From: DSWT01 sp034433375
Lineage (GTDB): Bacteria > Chloroflexota > Anaerolineae > B4-G1 > SLSP01
NCBI GenBank assembly: GCA_034433375.1
Contig: DAOUAQ010000236.1
Span: 1-19,122, forward strand
Length of the DNA: 19,122 nucleotides
Reading direction: 5' to 3'
Notes under the pieces: model-generated
What the model was told of the DNA's origin: nothing
Database searches by the model: none
What the model saw: only the letters and a program-made list of their open reading frames with translations
Program-made: the position numbers and the translations under genes
Shown: positions 6,542 through 13,672 of the stretch, in pieces
How the letters are laid out: the number at the start of each line of letters is the position of its first letter
Position numbering within the stretch: the first letter of the stretch is position 1

Positions 6542-7932
6542 CCTGACCCCGGCAGCCAGAACGCGACGGTCAGCCCGCCGCCGGGTGTGGGCGCGGCCCA
6601 GATGCGCCCGCCGTGCGCGAGGATGATGTGGCGCGCAATCGCCAGCCCCAGTCCCGACCCGCCGGTCGTGCGGCTGCGCGAGGGATCGCCGCGCCAGAAG
6701 CGCTCGAAGATGTGCCGCCGGTCGGTGTCTGGCACACCGGGGCCGTTATCGGCGATGGTAACTTCGACGCCGTTCTGCATAGCCTGTGCTGTGATTTCTA
6801 CGTGACCGCCGGCAGGGACGTAGCGCGCGGCGTTGCTGAGGATGTTGCCGACGACTTGCGTGAGGCGTTCGTAATCGGCGTGGATGGTGAAATGGTGGGA
6901 CGCGGAGACATAGTCGAGCGTCAACCCGTGATCGGCCAATACTTCGCGGTAGGCTTCCGCCGCGTGCTCCAGGAGCGCGTTCACGTCTATCGGCTGCTGT
7001 TCCAGGCGCAGTTCTCCGGCGTCGGCAAGGGCCAGTGTGCGCAAATCGCCCACCAGGCGGTTGAGCGTGCGCACTTGATCCAGCGCCGGCTCGATGTTGT
7101 CCGGCGTTGGTTCGTAGACGCCGTCGGCCAATGCTTCGAGTGTTCCTTGCAGGACGGACAGGGGATTGCGTAATTCGTGGGCGATGTCGGCGGTCTGCGC
7201 GCGGCGGGCTTGTTCGGCGCGTTGCAGGCTCGCGGACATGGCGTTGAAGGTCTGCGATAACTCGGCGATTTCGTCGTGACCTTGCACGGGCGCGCGCGCG
7301 TCAAGCTTGCCCGTGGCTATCGCCTGCGTCGCTTGCGTCAGGCGGCGCAGCGGCGCGACGATGCCGCGCGTCAAGATACCGGCGAGTAGCAGCGCCGCCG
7401 CAAAAGCGACCAATCCGCCCACCAGCAGCGCCCCGCGCAGTTGATCGAGGTAACGCCGCGCCGGTTCATCCAGCAGCGCTGCGCCCAGCGCTTCTCGGCC
7501 GGGCAGCAAATAGCCGACGATTGCCTCGCCGTCTCTGATGGGCAGCGCCTGTTGTCGTTCTGCCGCGGTGAATTTTCCCGTCGGGGGTGCGGCAGAGTCG
7601 GCGATGACACGTCCATCGGCATCGGCGACGCGGAAATCCCACATCGCCATACCGCCGCTCATCGTGTTCCCTCCGGTCATGCCGCCACGCCCCTGTCGCC
7701 GGCCTGGCATAGGGGCCAGCGTTTCCATCTGCGCCTGGAGGCCATCCCATGAACCGTGTTCGGCGTAATAGGCGGCGAAGGCCTGCGCCAGGGTCTGCGC
7801 GCGGTTGCTGTAGAGGATGTTGTAGGAGCGGAATTCGTTTTCGGCGCGCTGGCCCACGAGGAGGGCCACGGTCAGCACCGCGATCAGAATCACCACGGCG
7901 AAGGCTAACAATCCTTTTTGATAGAGATTCAT
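6529..7932 (-). CDS. HAMP-domain sensor histidine kinase
   Basis: A 467-residue membrane sensor kinase, partner of the adjacent response regulator. Layout: transmembrane helix about 7-27, extracytoplasmic sensor about 28-167, second helix about 168-190, HAMP about 190-240. The HisKA H-box ADIAHELRNPLS has phospho-acceptor His252. ATP-binding boxes are N-box VGNILSNAARY (361-371), G1 DNGPGVPD (395-402), F-box IFERFWRGD (408-416) and G2 GGSGLGLA (424-431). The sensor contains a Met/Gly/Arg-rich, probably flexible stretch at 74-97. Its ATG overlaps the regulator stop as ATGA, so the two are translationally coupled. The final codons and stop lie in a short repeat. The stimulus is unknown; the Met-rich loop could suggest metal or redox sensing but this is only inference. 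Confidence 0.95.
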   Translation of the reverse strand: MNLYQKGLLAFAVVILIAVLTVALLVGQRAENEFRSYNILYSNRAQTLAQAFAAYYAEHGSWDGLQAQMETLAPMPGRRQGRGGMTGGNTMSGGMAMWDFRVADADGRVIADSAAPPTGKFTAAERQQALPIRDGEAIVGYLLPGREALGAALLDEPARRYLDQLRGALLVGGLVAFAAALLLAGILTRGIVAPLRRLTQATQAIATGKLDARAPVQGHDEIAELSQTFNAMSASLQRAEQARRAQTADIAHELRNPLSVLQGTLEALADGVYEPTPDNIEPALDQVRTLNRLVGDLRTLALADAGELRLEQQPIDVNALLEHAAEAYREVLADHGLTLDYVSASHHFTIHADYERLTQVVGNILSNAARYVPAGGHVEITAQAMQNGVEVTIADNGPGVPDTDRRHIFERFWRGDPSRSRTTGGSGLGLAIARHIILAHGGRIWAAPTPGGGLTVAFWLPGSGSTD

Positions 7933-8615
7933 AGGTCTTCCAACCGGTAGCCCACGCCGCGCACGGTGGTGATGTAGTGAGGATTGGCGGGATCGGGTTC
8001 CAGTTTGTGGCGCAGGTTTTTGATGTGCGCGTCAATGGTGCGCTCGTAAGCTTCGAAGGCGACGCCCTGCACGGCTTCCAGCAGGTCGGCGCGGGAGAAG
8101 GCGCGGCCCGGCGCGCTCATGAGTGTCGCCAGCAAGTCAAACTCGGTCGGCGTGAGATCAAGACGCTCGCCGGCGAGTGTGGCCTCGCGGCGGCTTTTGT
8201 CGAGGCGCAGGTTTTTGATTTGCAAGACTTCGACCGGTGCGGGCGCGGCCTGCGCGCGGCGCAGCACGGCGCGCACACGGGCGACGAGTTCGCGTGGGCT
8301 GAAGGGTTTGGTCATGTAGTCGTCGGCGCCCAATTCCAGGCCCAGGATGCGGTCCATTTCCTCGACGCGTGCGGTTAGCATAATGATGGCGATGTCGGGC
8401 TGTTCGGCGCGGGCGCGGCGCGTGAATTCGAGGCCGTCCATCTCCGGCATCTGCAAGTCCAGCACCACCAGATCGGGTTTTTCGTGCCGGGCAACGAACA
8501 ACGCCTCCTTGCCGTTGGAGGCGGTCAGCACGCGATAGCCGGTTTTTTCCAGGTAGCTGCGCGCCACGCGCACGATTTGGAGTTCATCATCCACAACCAG
8601 TATCTTTTGTGCCAT
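7929..8615 (-). CDS. OmpR/PhoB-family response regulator
   Basis: A 228-residue two-component transcription factor. The receiver domain (about 3-115) has the acidic pair D9-D10, phospho-acceptor Asp53 in VLDLQMPEMDG, Thr81 and Lys103 in MTKPFSPREL. A winged-helix DNA-binding domain (about 128-226) carries LTPTEFDLLATLMSAPGR and ERTIDAHIKNLRHKLE, and ends YITTVRGVGYRLE, the standard OmpR-type tail. The ATG at 8615 has GAAAGG 6 nt upstream. A 7-bp hairpin (8626-8652) in the short gap upstream partly overlaps that ribosome-binding site. It precedes and overlaps the kinase gene. It may be cotranscribed with the PfkB gene, whose stop is only 42 bp upstream. Target genes are unknown. Confidence 0.96.
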   Translation of the reverse strand: MAQKILVVDDELQIVRVARSYLEKTGYRVLTASNGKEALFVARHEKPDLVVLDLQMPEMDGLEFTRRARAEQPDIAIIMLTARVEEMDRILGLELGADDYMTKPFSPRELVARVRAVLRRAQAAPAPVEVLQIKNLRLDKSRREATLAGERLDLTPTEFDLLATLMSAPGRAFSRADLLEAVQGVAFEAYERTIDAHIKNLRHKLEPDPANPHYITTVRGVGYRLEDL

Positions 8616-8625
8616 ACGCAGCCTT

Positions 8626-8652
8626 TCAAGCCAAAAAGACTTCAGGGCTTGA
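8626..8652 (-). promoter_or_regulatory. hairpin over the response-regulator ribosome-binding site
   Basis: A 7-bp perfect inverted repeat (TCAAGCC / GGCTTGA, 13-nt loop) lies between the PfkB stop and the regulator ATG. On the minus strand its 3' arm runs into GAAAGG, the presumed ribosome-binding site, so it could modulate translation. The A/T-rich loop and short stem keep this tentative. Confidence 0.3.
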
Positions 8653-8657
8653 CATCA

Positions 8658-9590
8658 TTACAGAACCAGATGTTCGTAGAGCATTTCCAGGCTCAAGGTG
8701 GGGCAGACTGTCTCGTGACACAGCACAGTTTGCGTGGCAGCGGTGAGGCCGAGGCGAACAGCTTCTTCGGGGGACATATTTTCGAGCAAGCCATACGCGA
8801 CGGCAGCGGTAAGCGCGTCTCCCGCCCCAACGGGGTCTACGATATCGGTGACAAGCGCCGGCAGCCGTCCGCTTTCTTCAGAGGTAGCGTAGTACAATCC
8901 CTCCGCGCCCAGGGTGATCACCGCAAGCTTCACCCCCAACTGGACCAGACGCCGTGTGCCCGCGCTAATCGCTTCCGGGGTGTTGAAAGGAACGCCCACG
9001 AGCGCCTCGGCTTCCTCCTTGTTGGGTGTGACCACGGTGATGTCGGGCAGGTAGGGATGCAGGCGCGGAGCTAAAGCGGAGGTCGTTGGATCGGCGCACA
9101 CCGGCACGTCGTACTGGCGGGTCAAACGGAAGAGGCTTTCGAGCGTCCGGGCGGAAAGATTCGCGTCAATGCACACCATGTCCACGGTGTTAATCAACCT
9201 GCGCAGACGATGGATGTGCCCCGGCGTCAGGGCGCGCATAATGTCCATATCCTCAAATGCTAACCAGAATTGCTTGTCGTGATGGTGGATGGCGACGTAG
9301 GAGCACGTTGGCTTGCCGGGGACGATGATGCTGGCATCCGTGTGGATCCCCAACGCACCTAGCGACTGTAGCAGCGCGCGCCCTGACTGATCGTCACCCA
9401 CGGCGGTGACGAAATGTACTTCCGCCCCTAAACGCGCCAGGTTCTCTGCCATGTTGCGCGCGACGCCGCCCCAGCCCCACCGGATGTTCCCCGGGTTCGA
9501 TTGGGCAGGCTCCACGGCGCGGTCGCGCGGAAAGACTTTGACATCTAATCCGGCAGCGCCGATGACCAGGACGGAATGTTCTGCGTTCAT
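8658..9590 (-). CDS. PfkB-family carbohydrate kinase, pseudouridine-kinase-like
   Basis: A 310-residue ribokinase-fold sugar/nucleoside kinase. The N-terminal signature is GGVARNMAENLARLG (41-55), followed by VTAVGDDQSG. The catalytic signature is DPVGAGDALTAAV (252-264), with the catalytic base Asp258 and the GAGD anion hole. The ARNMAENLARLG stretch, the CIDANLS / ADPTTSA segments and the tail CHETVCPTLSLE resemble pseudouridine kinases (PsuK/YeiC) more than ribokinase or fructokinase. The partner glycosidase PsuG is not in the window, so substrate assignment is tentative. The ATG at 9590 overlaps the preceding gene's stop (ATGA) and has AAGGAA upstream. It is the last member of the tight SPFH/TPR cassette, an unexpected companion for a metabolic kinase. 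Confidence 0.88.
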   Translation of the reverse strand: MNAEHSVLVIGAAGLDVKVFPRDRAVEPAQSNPGNIRWGWGGVARNMAENLARLGAEVHFVTAVGDDQSGRALLQSLGALGIHTDASIIVPGKPTCSYVAIHHHDKQFWLAFEDMDIMRALTPGHIHRLRRLINTVDMVCIDANLSARTLESLFRLTRQYDVPVCADPTTSALAPRLHPYLPDITVVTPNKEEAEALVGVPFNTPEAISAGTRRLVQLGVKLAVITLGAEGLYYATSEESGRLPALVTDIVDPVGAGDALTAAVAYGLLENMSPEEAVRLGLTAATQTVLCHETVCPTLSLEMLYEHLVL

Positions 9591-10552
9591 TCCAGTTCCT
9601 TTTCCCCGCCAAGCAAAACCCGCGAGTTTGCGCCGCCAGGCTCGCGCGTTTGTTCATCATAATAAGGGCCAAAGAGGACCCGGCCATCCATACGCCGCAC
9701 GAACGAGATGTCTCGATTCAAGAGCGTTTCAGGCGTAGATAGGTTCGTAGAGATCGTTTCTATCAACAGGACATCGCCGCCCCAACTTTGTGTGGATGGT
9801 TCGCCACCGGCAGGTATGCGCAACGCCAGATAGTGCATGTTGGGTCGCAGTCGAAAGAAGGGCAACGCTTCGATGTCCACCGCTTTGTAATTCGCCGGCA
9901 GGTATTGATCCATCGCCGCCTGGGGGGGCAGAACGTGAAAGGGTGTCACAATCGTTGCGCCGGTTCTAACCGGGGTTTGATTGACCAGTTCATAGACCGG
10001 CACGATCAACTCCCACTCGCCTGACGACTGACGTAACTGCAATGGCAGCAGGTGCGATATCCATTTTGCTAAATCCTGGCAGGTGGCTACACGTTGGAGG
10101 TTGTTCTCAAAGCCCCAATAACGCTCGCTTTCGACCAAAATTTCCTGCGCCTCCATAAAGGCCAGGATCGCCTTGTCTTCTGCGCGCAGCACGAAATGGA
10201 TCAGCCCGGCAAAGTATAACGCAACCGCGTAGTTATAAGCGGCGACCTGGGTGATCTGTGGCCGCAGCCAATTTAGCGCCCGCTGGACGTGCTCCAGGGC
10301 TTCTTCCCAGCGTTGCATACGCCGCAGGATTTCGGCCTTGTAGAGCAAGATCATAGCCCCCGTATAACGGTCATGCTTATTCCACGCTACGGAGAATAGG
10401 CTATCGGCAGCGGTGAGAGCTGCGCTAAGTTGCCCGATGTCGCTATCGTGACGCACGTCACCCTGCAACTTGTCCCCCAATAACAGGGGGATTTCGCGCA
10501 GTTCGAGCAGATCAAAAAAGGTCAGTTTCTCAGGAACGTAAACTAAACGCAT
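9587..10552 (-). CDS. TPR-like protein with beta-rich C-terminal domain, function unknown
   Basis: A 321-residue protein without signal peptide or membrane span. Residues about 38-165 are helical with TPR-like periodicity, for example ILLYKAEILRRMQRWEEALEHVQRAL and YAVALYFAGLIHF...AFMEAQEIL. The C-terminal part (about 180-300) appears beta-rich. The segment YLALRIPAGGEP...GGDVLLIE followed by ISFVRRMDGRVLFGPYY faintly resembles the LexA/S24 peptidase fold, but without the catalytic GDSM serine. That resemblance is my pattern reading only. The ATG at 10552 lies 6 bp after the stop of the preceding SPFH gene, and its stop overlaps the PfkB start. It could be a soluble partner of the SPFH proteins. 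No known name can be given. Confidence 0.8.
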   Translation of the reverse strand: MRLVYVPEKLTFFDLLELREIPLLLGDKLQGDVRHDSDIGQLSAALTAADSLFSVAWNKHDRYTGAMILLYKAEILRRMQRWEEALEHVQRALNWLRPQITQVAAYNYAVALYFAGLIHFVLRAEDKAILAFMEAQEILVESERYWGFENNLQRVATCQDLAKWISHLLPLQLRQSSGEWELIVPVYELVNQTPVRTGATIVTPFHVLPPQAAMDQYLPANYKAVDIEALPFFRLRPNMHYLALRIPAGGEPSTQSWGGDVLLIETISTNLSTPETLLNRDISFVRRMDGRVLFGPYYDEQTREPGGANSRVLLGGEKELE

Positions 10553-10558
10553 CGTTTA

Positions 10559-11953
10559 TCACACTTTCGTCCGTACCAGTCGCTTTGGCGCAGGTGTCGC
10601 CGGGCCAAAAGGCGTCTTTTTCTTCTGAATGGCATTGACGACGTGGATGAGGCTTTCAGCCTGTTGGAACATCAACTGCTGCACGGCTGGATCACGATCT
10701 GACATCGTCCGCAGCACGTCCATAAAGCTTATCGCAATCAATGCTGAGGGGACCTGCATACCCTCCTGGGTTAGCTCTTGTATGCGCTCTAGCATACTGT
10801 TCACGATCTCGACCTGCGCGTTGACGTTAGCTTGCGCTGTCAATTGAGTGCGTTTCATTTCTTCGTCCAGCGTATAGCTATCAATACCGCGTTGCAATTT
10901 TGCTTGCCAGAATTCCAGCCATTGACGCGGAATCGCGTCCTCGTCGGGCATGACCGGCGCCAGGTGCAGCGACTCCACCACAATGCCGCGTTCCCTGGCG
11001 GTGGCGATGATTTTTCCTTCAACGACCGCTTGCACAGCTTCGAGCGCGTCGGGTTTGACCGGAGGCGGCACGGCTGGCTCAACCGCGGTCCCTTGCTGCA
11101 TGGCCCAATAGCGCGGGTTGAAGAAAGCATCCAGGGGGTACCGTTCAAGTTCATCCCGCATAAATCCATCCAAAGCGCCGTTGACCAGGCCGATGCGCCA
11201 ATCCTGTATCCGCCCGCTGCCCTCGCGGCTTTTTATGTATTTCGACGTGGCTAATTTGAGAATCGCTTCCGCGTCGAAAGTATACGGTTGGGCGAGCCGG
11301 CTATCTTCCCGGGAATAGAGGCGTTCGTCCAGTGAAGGACCGGCGACTCTGAAGCGAATCTCGGCATCGCAATAAGCGGGGATGCCATCGAGGGTCATAA
11401 ACTCGACGCGCAGGCTGCGCCGCTGCGGGCGCAGATCAATCACGTCCCACACACGCTCAACGGACGCCAGCTCGTGAAATCCTGGACCAAGCACCCGGTG
11501 CAGCCGGCTCGATTGGCTTGTCACCACCACGCTGTCGTGCGCCACGCTCAAATACCCTGGCCCGCCCACTTTGAGCAGCGTTGTTGGACCGTCCGCGTCT
11601 ACCTGGCCTTCCTGCACCCGCAAGATGGGGCGCAGCGGCAATTCTCTGCGCGGCCCGTTGAGCAAATGCTCAACCAATTGCCCGGCATCGTGCTCCGACA
11701 GATCATAAAAGTGCTGCGCATATTGGGTGAACGAGCGCCATACCGCAAAAACCGTGTTGCCCAGATAGACCACAAAGGCAAGGCCGAGCAGGAACACACT
11801 CAGTAAAATACTCCACTTGATGGGACTGTCCCCCTCCATGTTCGATAAAATATCCGGGAAATAAGCGAGCAGCAAGGTCACGAGAAAAGCCAGCCCCAAC
11901 ACTCCCGCTCCTAGCAGGATAAGTTCAACACGCCGGTGTCTAAGGCTACTCAT
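10559..11953 (-). CDS. SPFH/band-7-like membrane protein (downstream member of the tandem pair)
   Basis: A 464-residue protein with two N-terminal membrane spans (about 10-33 and 47-72). An SPFH (stomatin/prohibitin/flotillin/HflK) type domain follows from about 125. Visible signs are GPGYLSVAHDSVVV, RVLGPGFHELASVERVWDVIDLRPQ (154-178), then VEFMTLDGIPAYCDAEIRFRV (193-203 region), the usual 'T-x-DG-ipv-x-v-x-ixyrV' pattern. A coiled-coil-like helix follows at about 360-400, then a basic tail. SPFH proteins oligomerise at membranes and organise microdomains or regulate proteases; which role applies here is unknown. The ATG at 11953 has GGGAGG 8 nt upstream and lies 3 bp after the previous gene's stop. 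Its similarity to that neighbour suggests an old duplication. Confidence 0.82.
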   Translation of the reverse strand: MSSLRHRRVELILLGAGVLGLAFLVTLLLAYFPDILSNMEGDSPIKWSILLSVFLLGLAFVVYLGNTVFAVWRSFTQYAQHFYDLSEHDAGQLVEHLLNGPRRELPLRPILRVQEGQVDADGPTTLLKVGGPGYLSVAHDSVVVTSQSSRLHRVLGPGFHELASVERVWDVIDLRPQRRSLRVEFMTLDGIPAYCDAEIRFRVAGPSLDERLYSREDSRLAQPYTFDAEAILKLATSKYIKSREGSGRIQDWRIGLVNGALDGFMRDELERYPLDAFFNPRYWAMQQGTAVEPAVPPPVKPDALEAVQAVVEGKIIATARERGIVVESLHLAPVMPDEDAIPRQWLEFWQAKLQRGIDSYTLDEEMKRTQLTAQANVNAQVEIVNSMLERIQELTQEGMQVPSALIAISFMDVLRTMSDRDPAVQQLMFQQAESLIHVVNAIQKKKTPFGPATPAPKRLVRTKV

Positions 11954-11956
11954 GGC

Positions 11957-13510
11957 TCATCCTCCCTTCGTCATCTGGGATAGCTGGAGCAAGGTGGGCA
12001 TAGCCGACTCCGGCAGCCGCGCCTGAACCTGCTCGTTGCGCGCCATGTGGATCAGATTTTCGAGCAGATGATAGGCCACATAGTCGGCGGCGGTGTCGTC
12101 ATCCGGCAGCGTTCCCGTGGCAGGGTGGAGCATGTTGTAGAGCACATCAGCCCTGGCGTTGCTGCGAATTTTGGTCAAGCGTTCGAGACGGTCAACTTCT
12201 ACCTGGGTCTGCCATTCCAACACCTTGTTGATCCAGCGCGCCTTCCACGCCTCCACCCGCTGCTTGAGCACCTCGGCGCTGACCGGGTTGACCTTGTTGC
12301 CCACCCCGCCGCCGAGGATTTCAAACCCCAACGGCTCGACCTCTTTTTTCACCGTTTCGCGTACCGCCTCTGTCACAAGCGACCGCCTTAGCTTATTCGC
12401 GTTTGTATCAACACTGTACATATCCTCCAGGCTGTACTGCGGCACGACCATCTTGAGTTCGTTCTGCGCGACTTTGAGGGGGATATCGTCCCAGGGGCGC
12501 GCCCGGTGCGCCTCCAGCGGCGTCTTGCCGGTGGGGTCAACCTCTTCGGCAAAGGCAATCCGCCACACGTCCCGCTGGTTGTGGTAGGGCCAGGGTTCCT
12601 GTCCCGCCAGACTCTTGAGACCAATACGCTTGTTTCCTGAGTGGACCCGAAAGAGCGAGGAGATCGGCAGGCTGATTTCGATGCCATCGCGCGTCACAGC
12701 CGTTATGCGCGTCAGGCGGATTTGGTTGCGCAGATCAATGACCTCGTGCGGCAATTCAGAAGGTGTGGTTAGCGTGATGCCCGGTCCAACGATGCGCGTG
12801 ATCGTCGAGCTATTCTTCAGGATGACGATGTTTTCCGGTTCGGTCATGACCCAACCAGGGCCAACGCCATAAAAAGGGTTGCCTTTGATTTGTGTTTTTA
12901 TCACGCCATCTTCTACTATCCAGGTGGGTTTGGGGAAGGTGGTGAAGAACGCCGTCAGAAGTTGCAGGGTTTTGAGCACCCGCTGTGGCTCATCCGAGGC
13001 GAGCGGGATAATATCGGCAGCGCCCGATACCATGATGGCGACTGCCAGCACCGGAGGAAGCGTCACAAAGACAAAGAAGAGCGCGAGTTTGAGCATTTCG
13101 AGCGAAGATGGCGGCGCGCTCAACAAAGTCGCCAGCATCATGAAGAACGTGATGAACAAAACGAAAAGACACAGCCCCCAACTCAACCACGCCAACGCAA
13201 TCTGTAACAGCGGGCTTTTTGCCGGTGGGAAGACACCGGCAACCCACAGAACGGTCAAAAAGATGAAGAGCGGGATGAAAAGGCTATAACTGACCACCAT
13301 CCCGGGCGTAAGCGGCGGTACCATACCGATCCACAGCAAGCCCGGCAAGAACCACACCAGCGGCCCCCATAACCGCAGCAGCGCCCACAGCAAGCGCGCT
13401 ACCGGCTGGACAAATGCGCCCGCAAAGCGCGGCGGATGGTCGTGCATATAAGGGTGCAGGACGAAAAATGCCCCAACGTACAGCGCCAGAGCTATGAATC
13501 GCAGAAGCAT
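11957..13510 (-). CDS. SPFH/band-7-like protein with five predicted membrane spans (upstream member of the tandem pair)
   Basis: A 517-residue membrane protein. The N-terminal third has about five hydrophobic spans (1-18, 35-63, 68-92, 101-129, 138-162), many more than canonical SPFH proteins. A probable SPFH domain begins near 213: GVGPGWVMTEPENIVILKNS, RIVGPGITLTTPSELPHEVIDLRNQ and AVTRDGIEISLPISSLFRV parallel the next gene's SPFH segment. Residues about 375-450 look helical and coiled, ending in a Gln/Asn-containing helical tail. The ATG at 13510 has a strong GGAGG 7 nt upstream. It is the first gene of a four-gene cassette with a 3-bp gap to the second SPFH gene. A role as a membrane scaffold is inferred from the family; no specific function can be named. 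Confidence 0.8.
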   Translation of the reverse strand: MLLRFIALALYVGAFFVLHPYMHDHPPRFAGAFVQPVARLLWALLRLWGPLVWFLPGLLWIGMVPPLTPGMVVSYSLFIPLFIFLTVLWVAGVFPPAKSPLLQIALAWLSWGLCLFVLFITFFMMLATLLSAPPSSLEMLKLALFFVFVTLPPVLAVAIMVSGAADIIPLASDEPQRVLKTLQLLTAFFTTFPKPTWIVEDGVIKTQIKGNPFYGVGPGWVMTEPENIVILKNSSTITRIVGPGITLTTPSELPHEVIDLRNQIRLTRITAVTRDGIEISLPISSLFRVHSGNKRIGLKSLAGQEPWPYHNQRDVWRIAFAEEVDPTGKTPLEAHRARPWDDIPLKVAQNELKMVVPQYSLEDMYSVDTNANKLRRSLVTEAVRETVKKEVEPLGFEILGGGVGNKVNPVSAEVLKQRVEAWKARWINKVLEWQTQVEVDRLERLTKIRSNARADVLYNMLHPATGTLPDDDTAADYVAYHLLENLIHMARNEQVQARLPESAMPTLLQLSQMTKGG

Positions 13511-13607
13511 GATCGAACCTCCTCACAACTTCTTTCGTTCACTTTAGCACAGAATTAAAAAAAAGGAAATAAATTCACCCCCGCAATACAATTGTTAGGG
13601 CCGACAC

Positions 13608-13654
13608 GCAACAAAACGCCTCAGGGGCGCTGCTAAAAAACCGCTCCTGAGGCG
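13608..13654 (-). terminator. rho-independent terminator of the FN3-repeat gene
   Basis: On the minus strand CGCCTCAGGAGCG (13642-13654) can pair with CGCCCCTGAGGCG (13617-13629), a 13-bp stem with one G-T wobble, followed by TTTTGTTG. It lies 19 bp past the stop of the 1292-residue gene and separates it from the SPFH cassette. Confidence 0.8.
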
Positions 13655-13672
13655 ATGTCGTGCCAGCCTTCG

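Noticed and set aside
13511..13607. AT-rich gap upstream of the SPFH cassette as a defined promoter
   Set aside because: A TAAAGT with weak upstream elements can be picked out, but no convincing -35 pair; a promoter is likely but I cannot place it.
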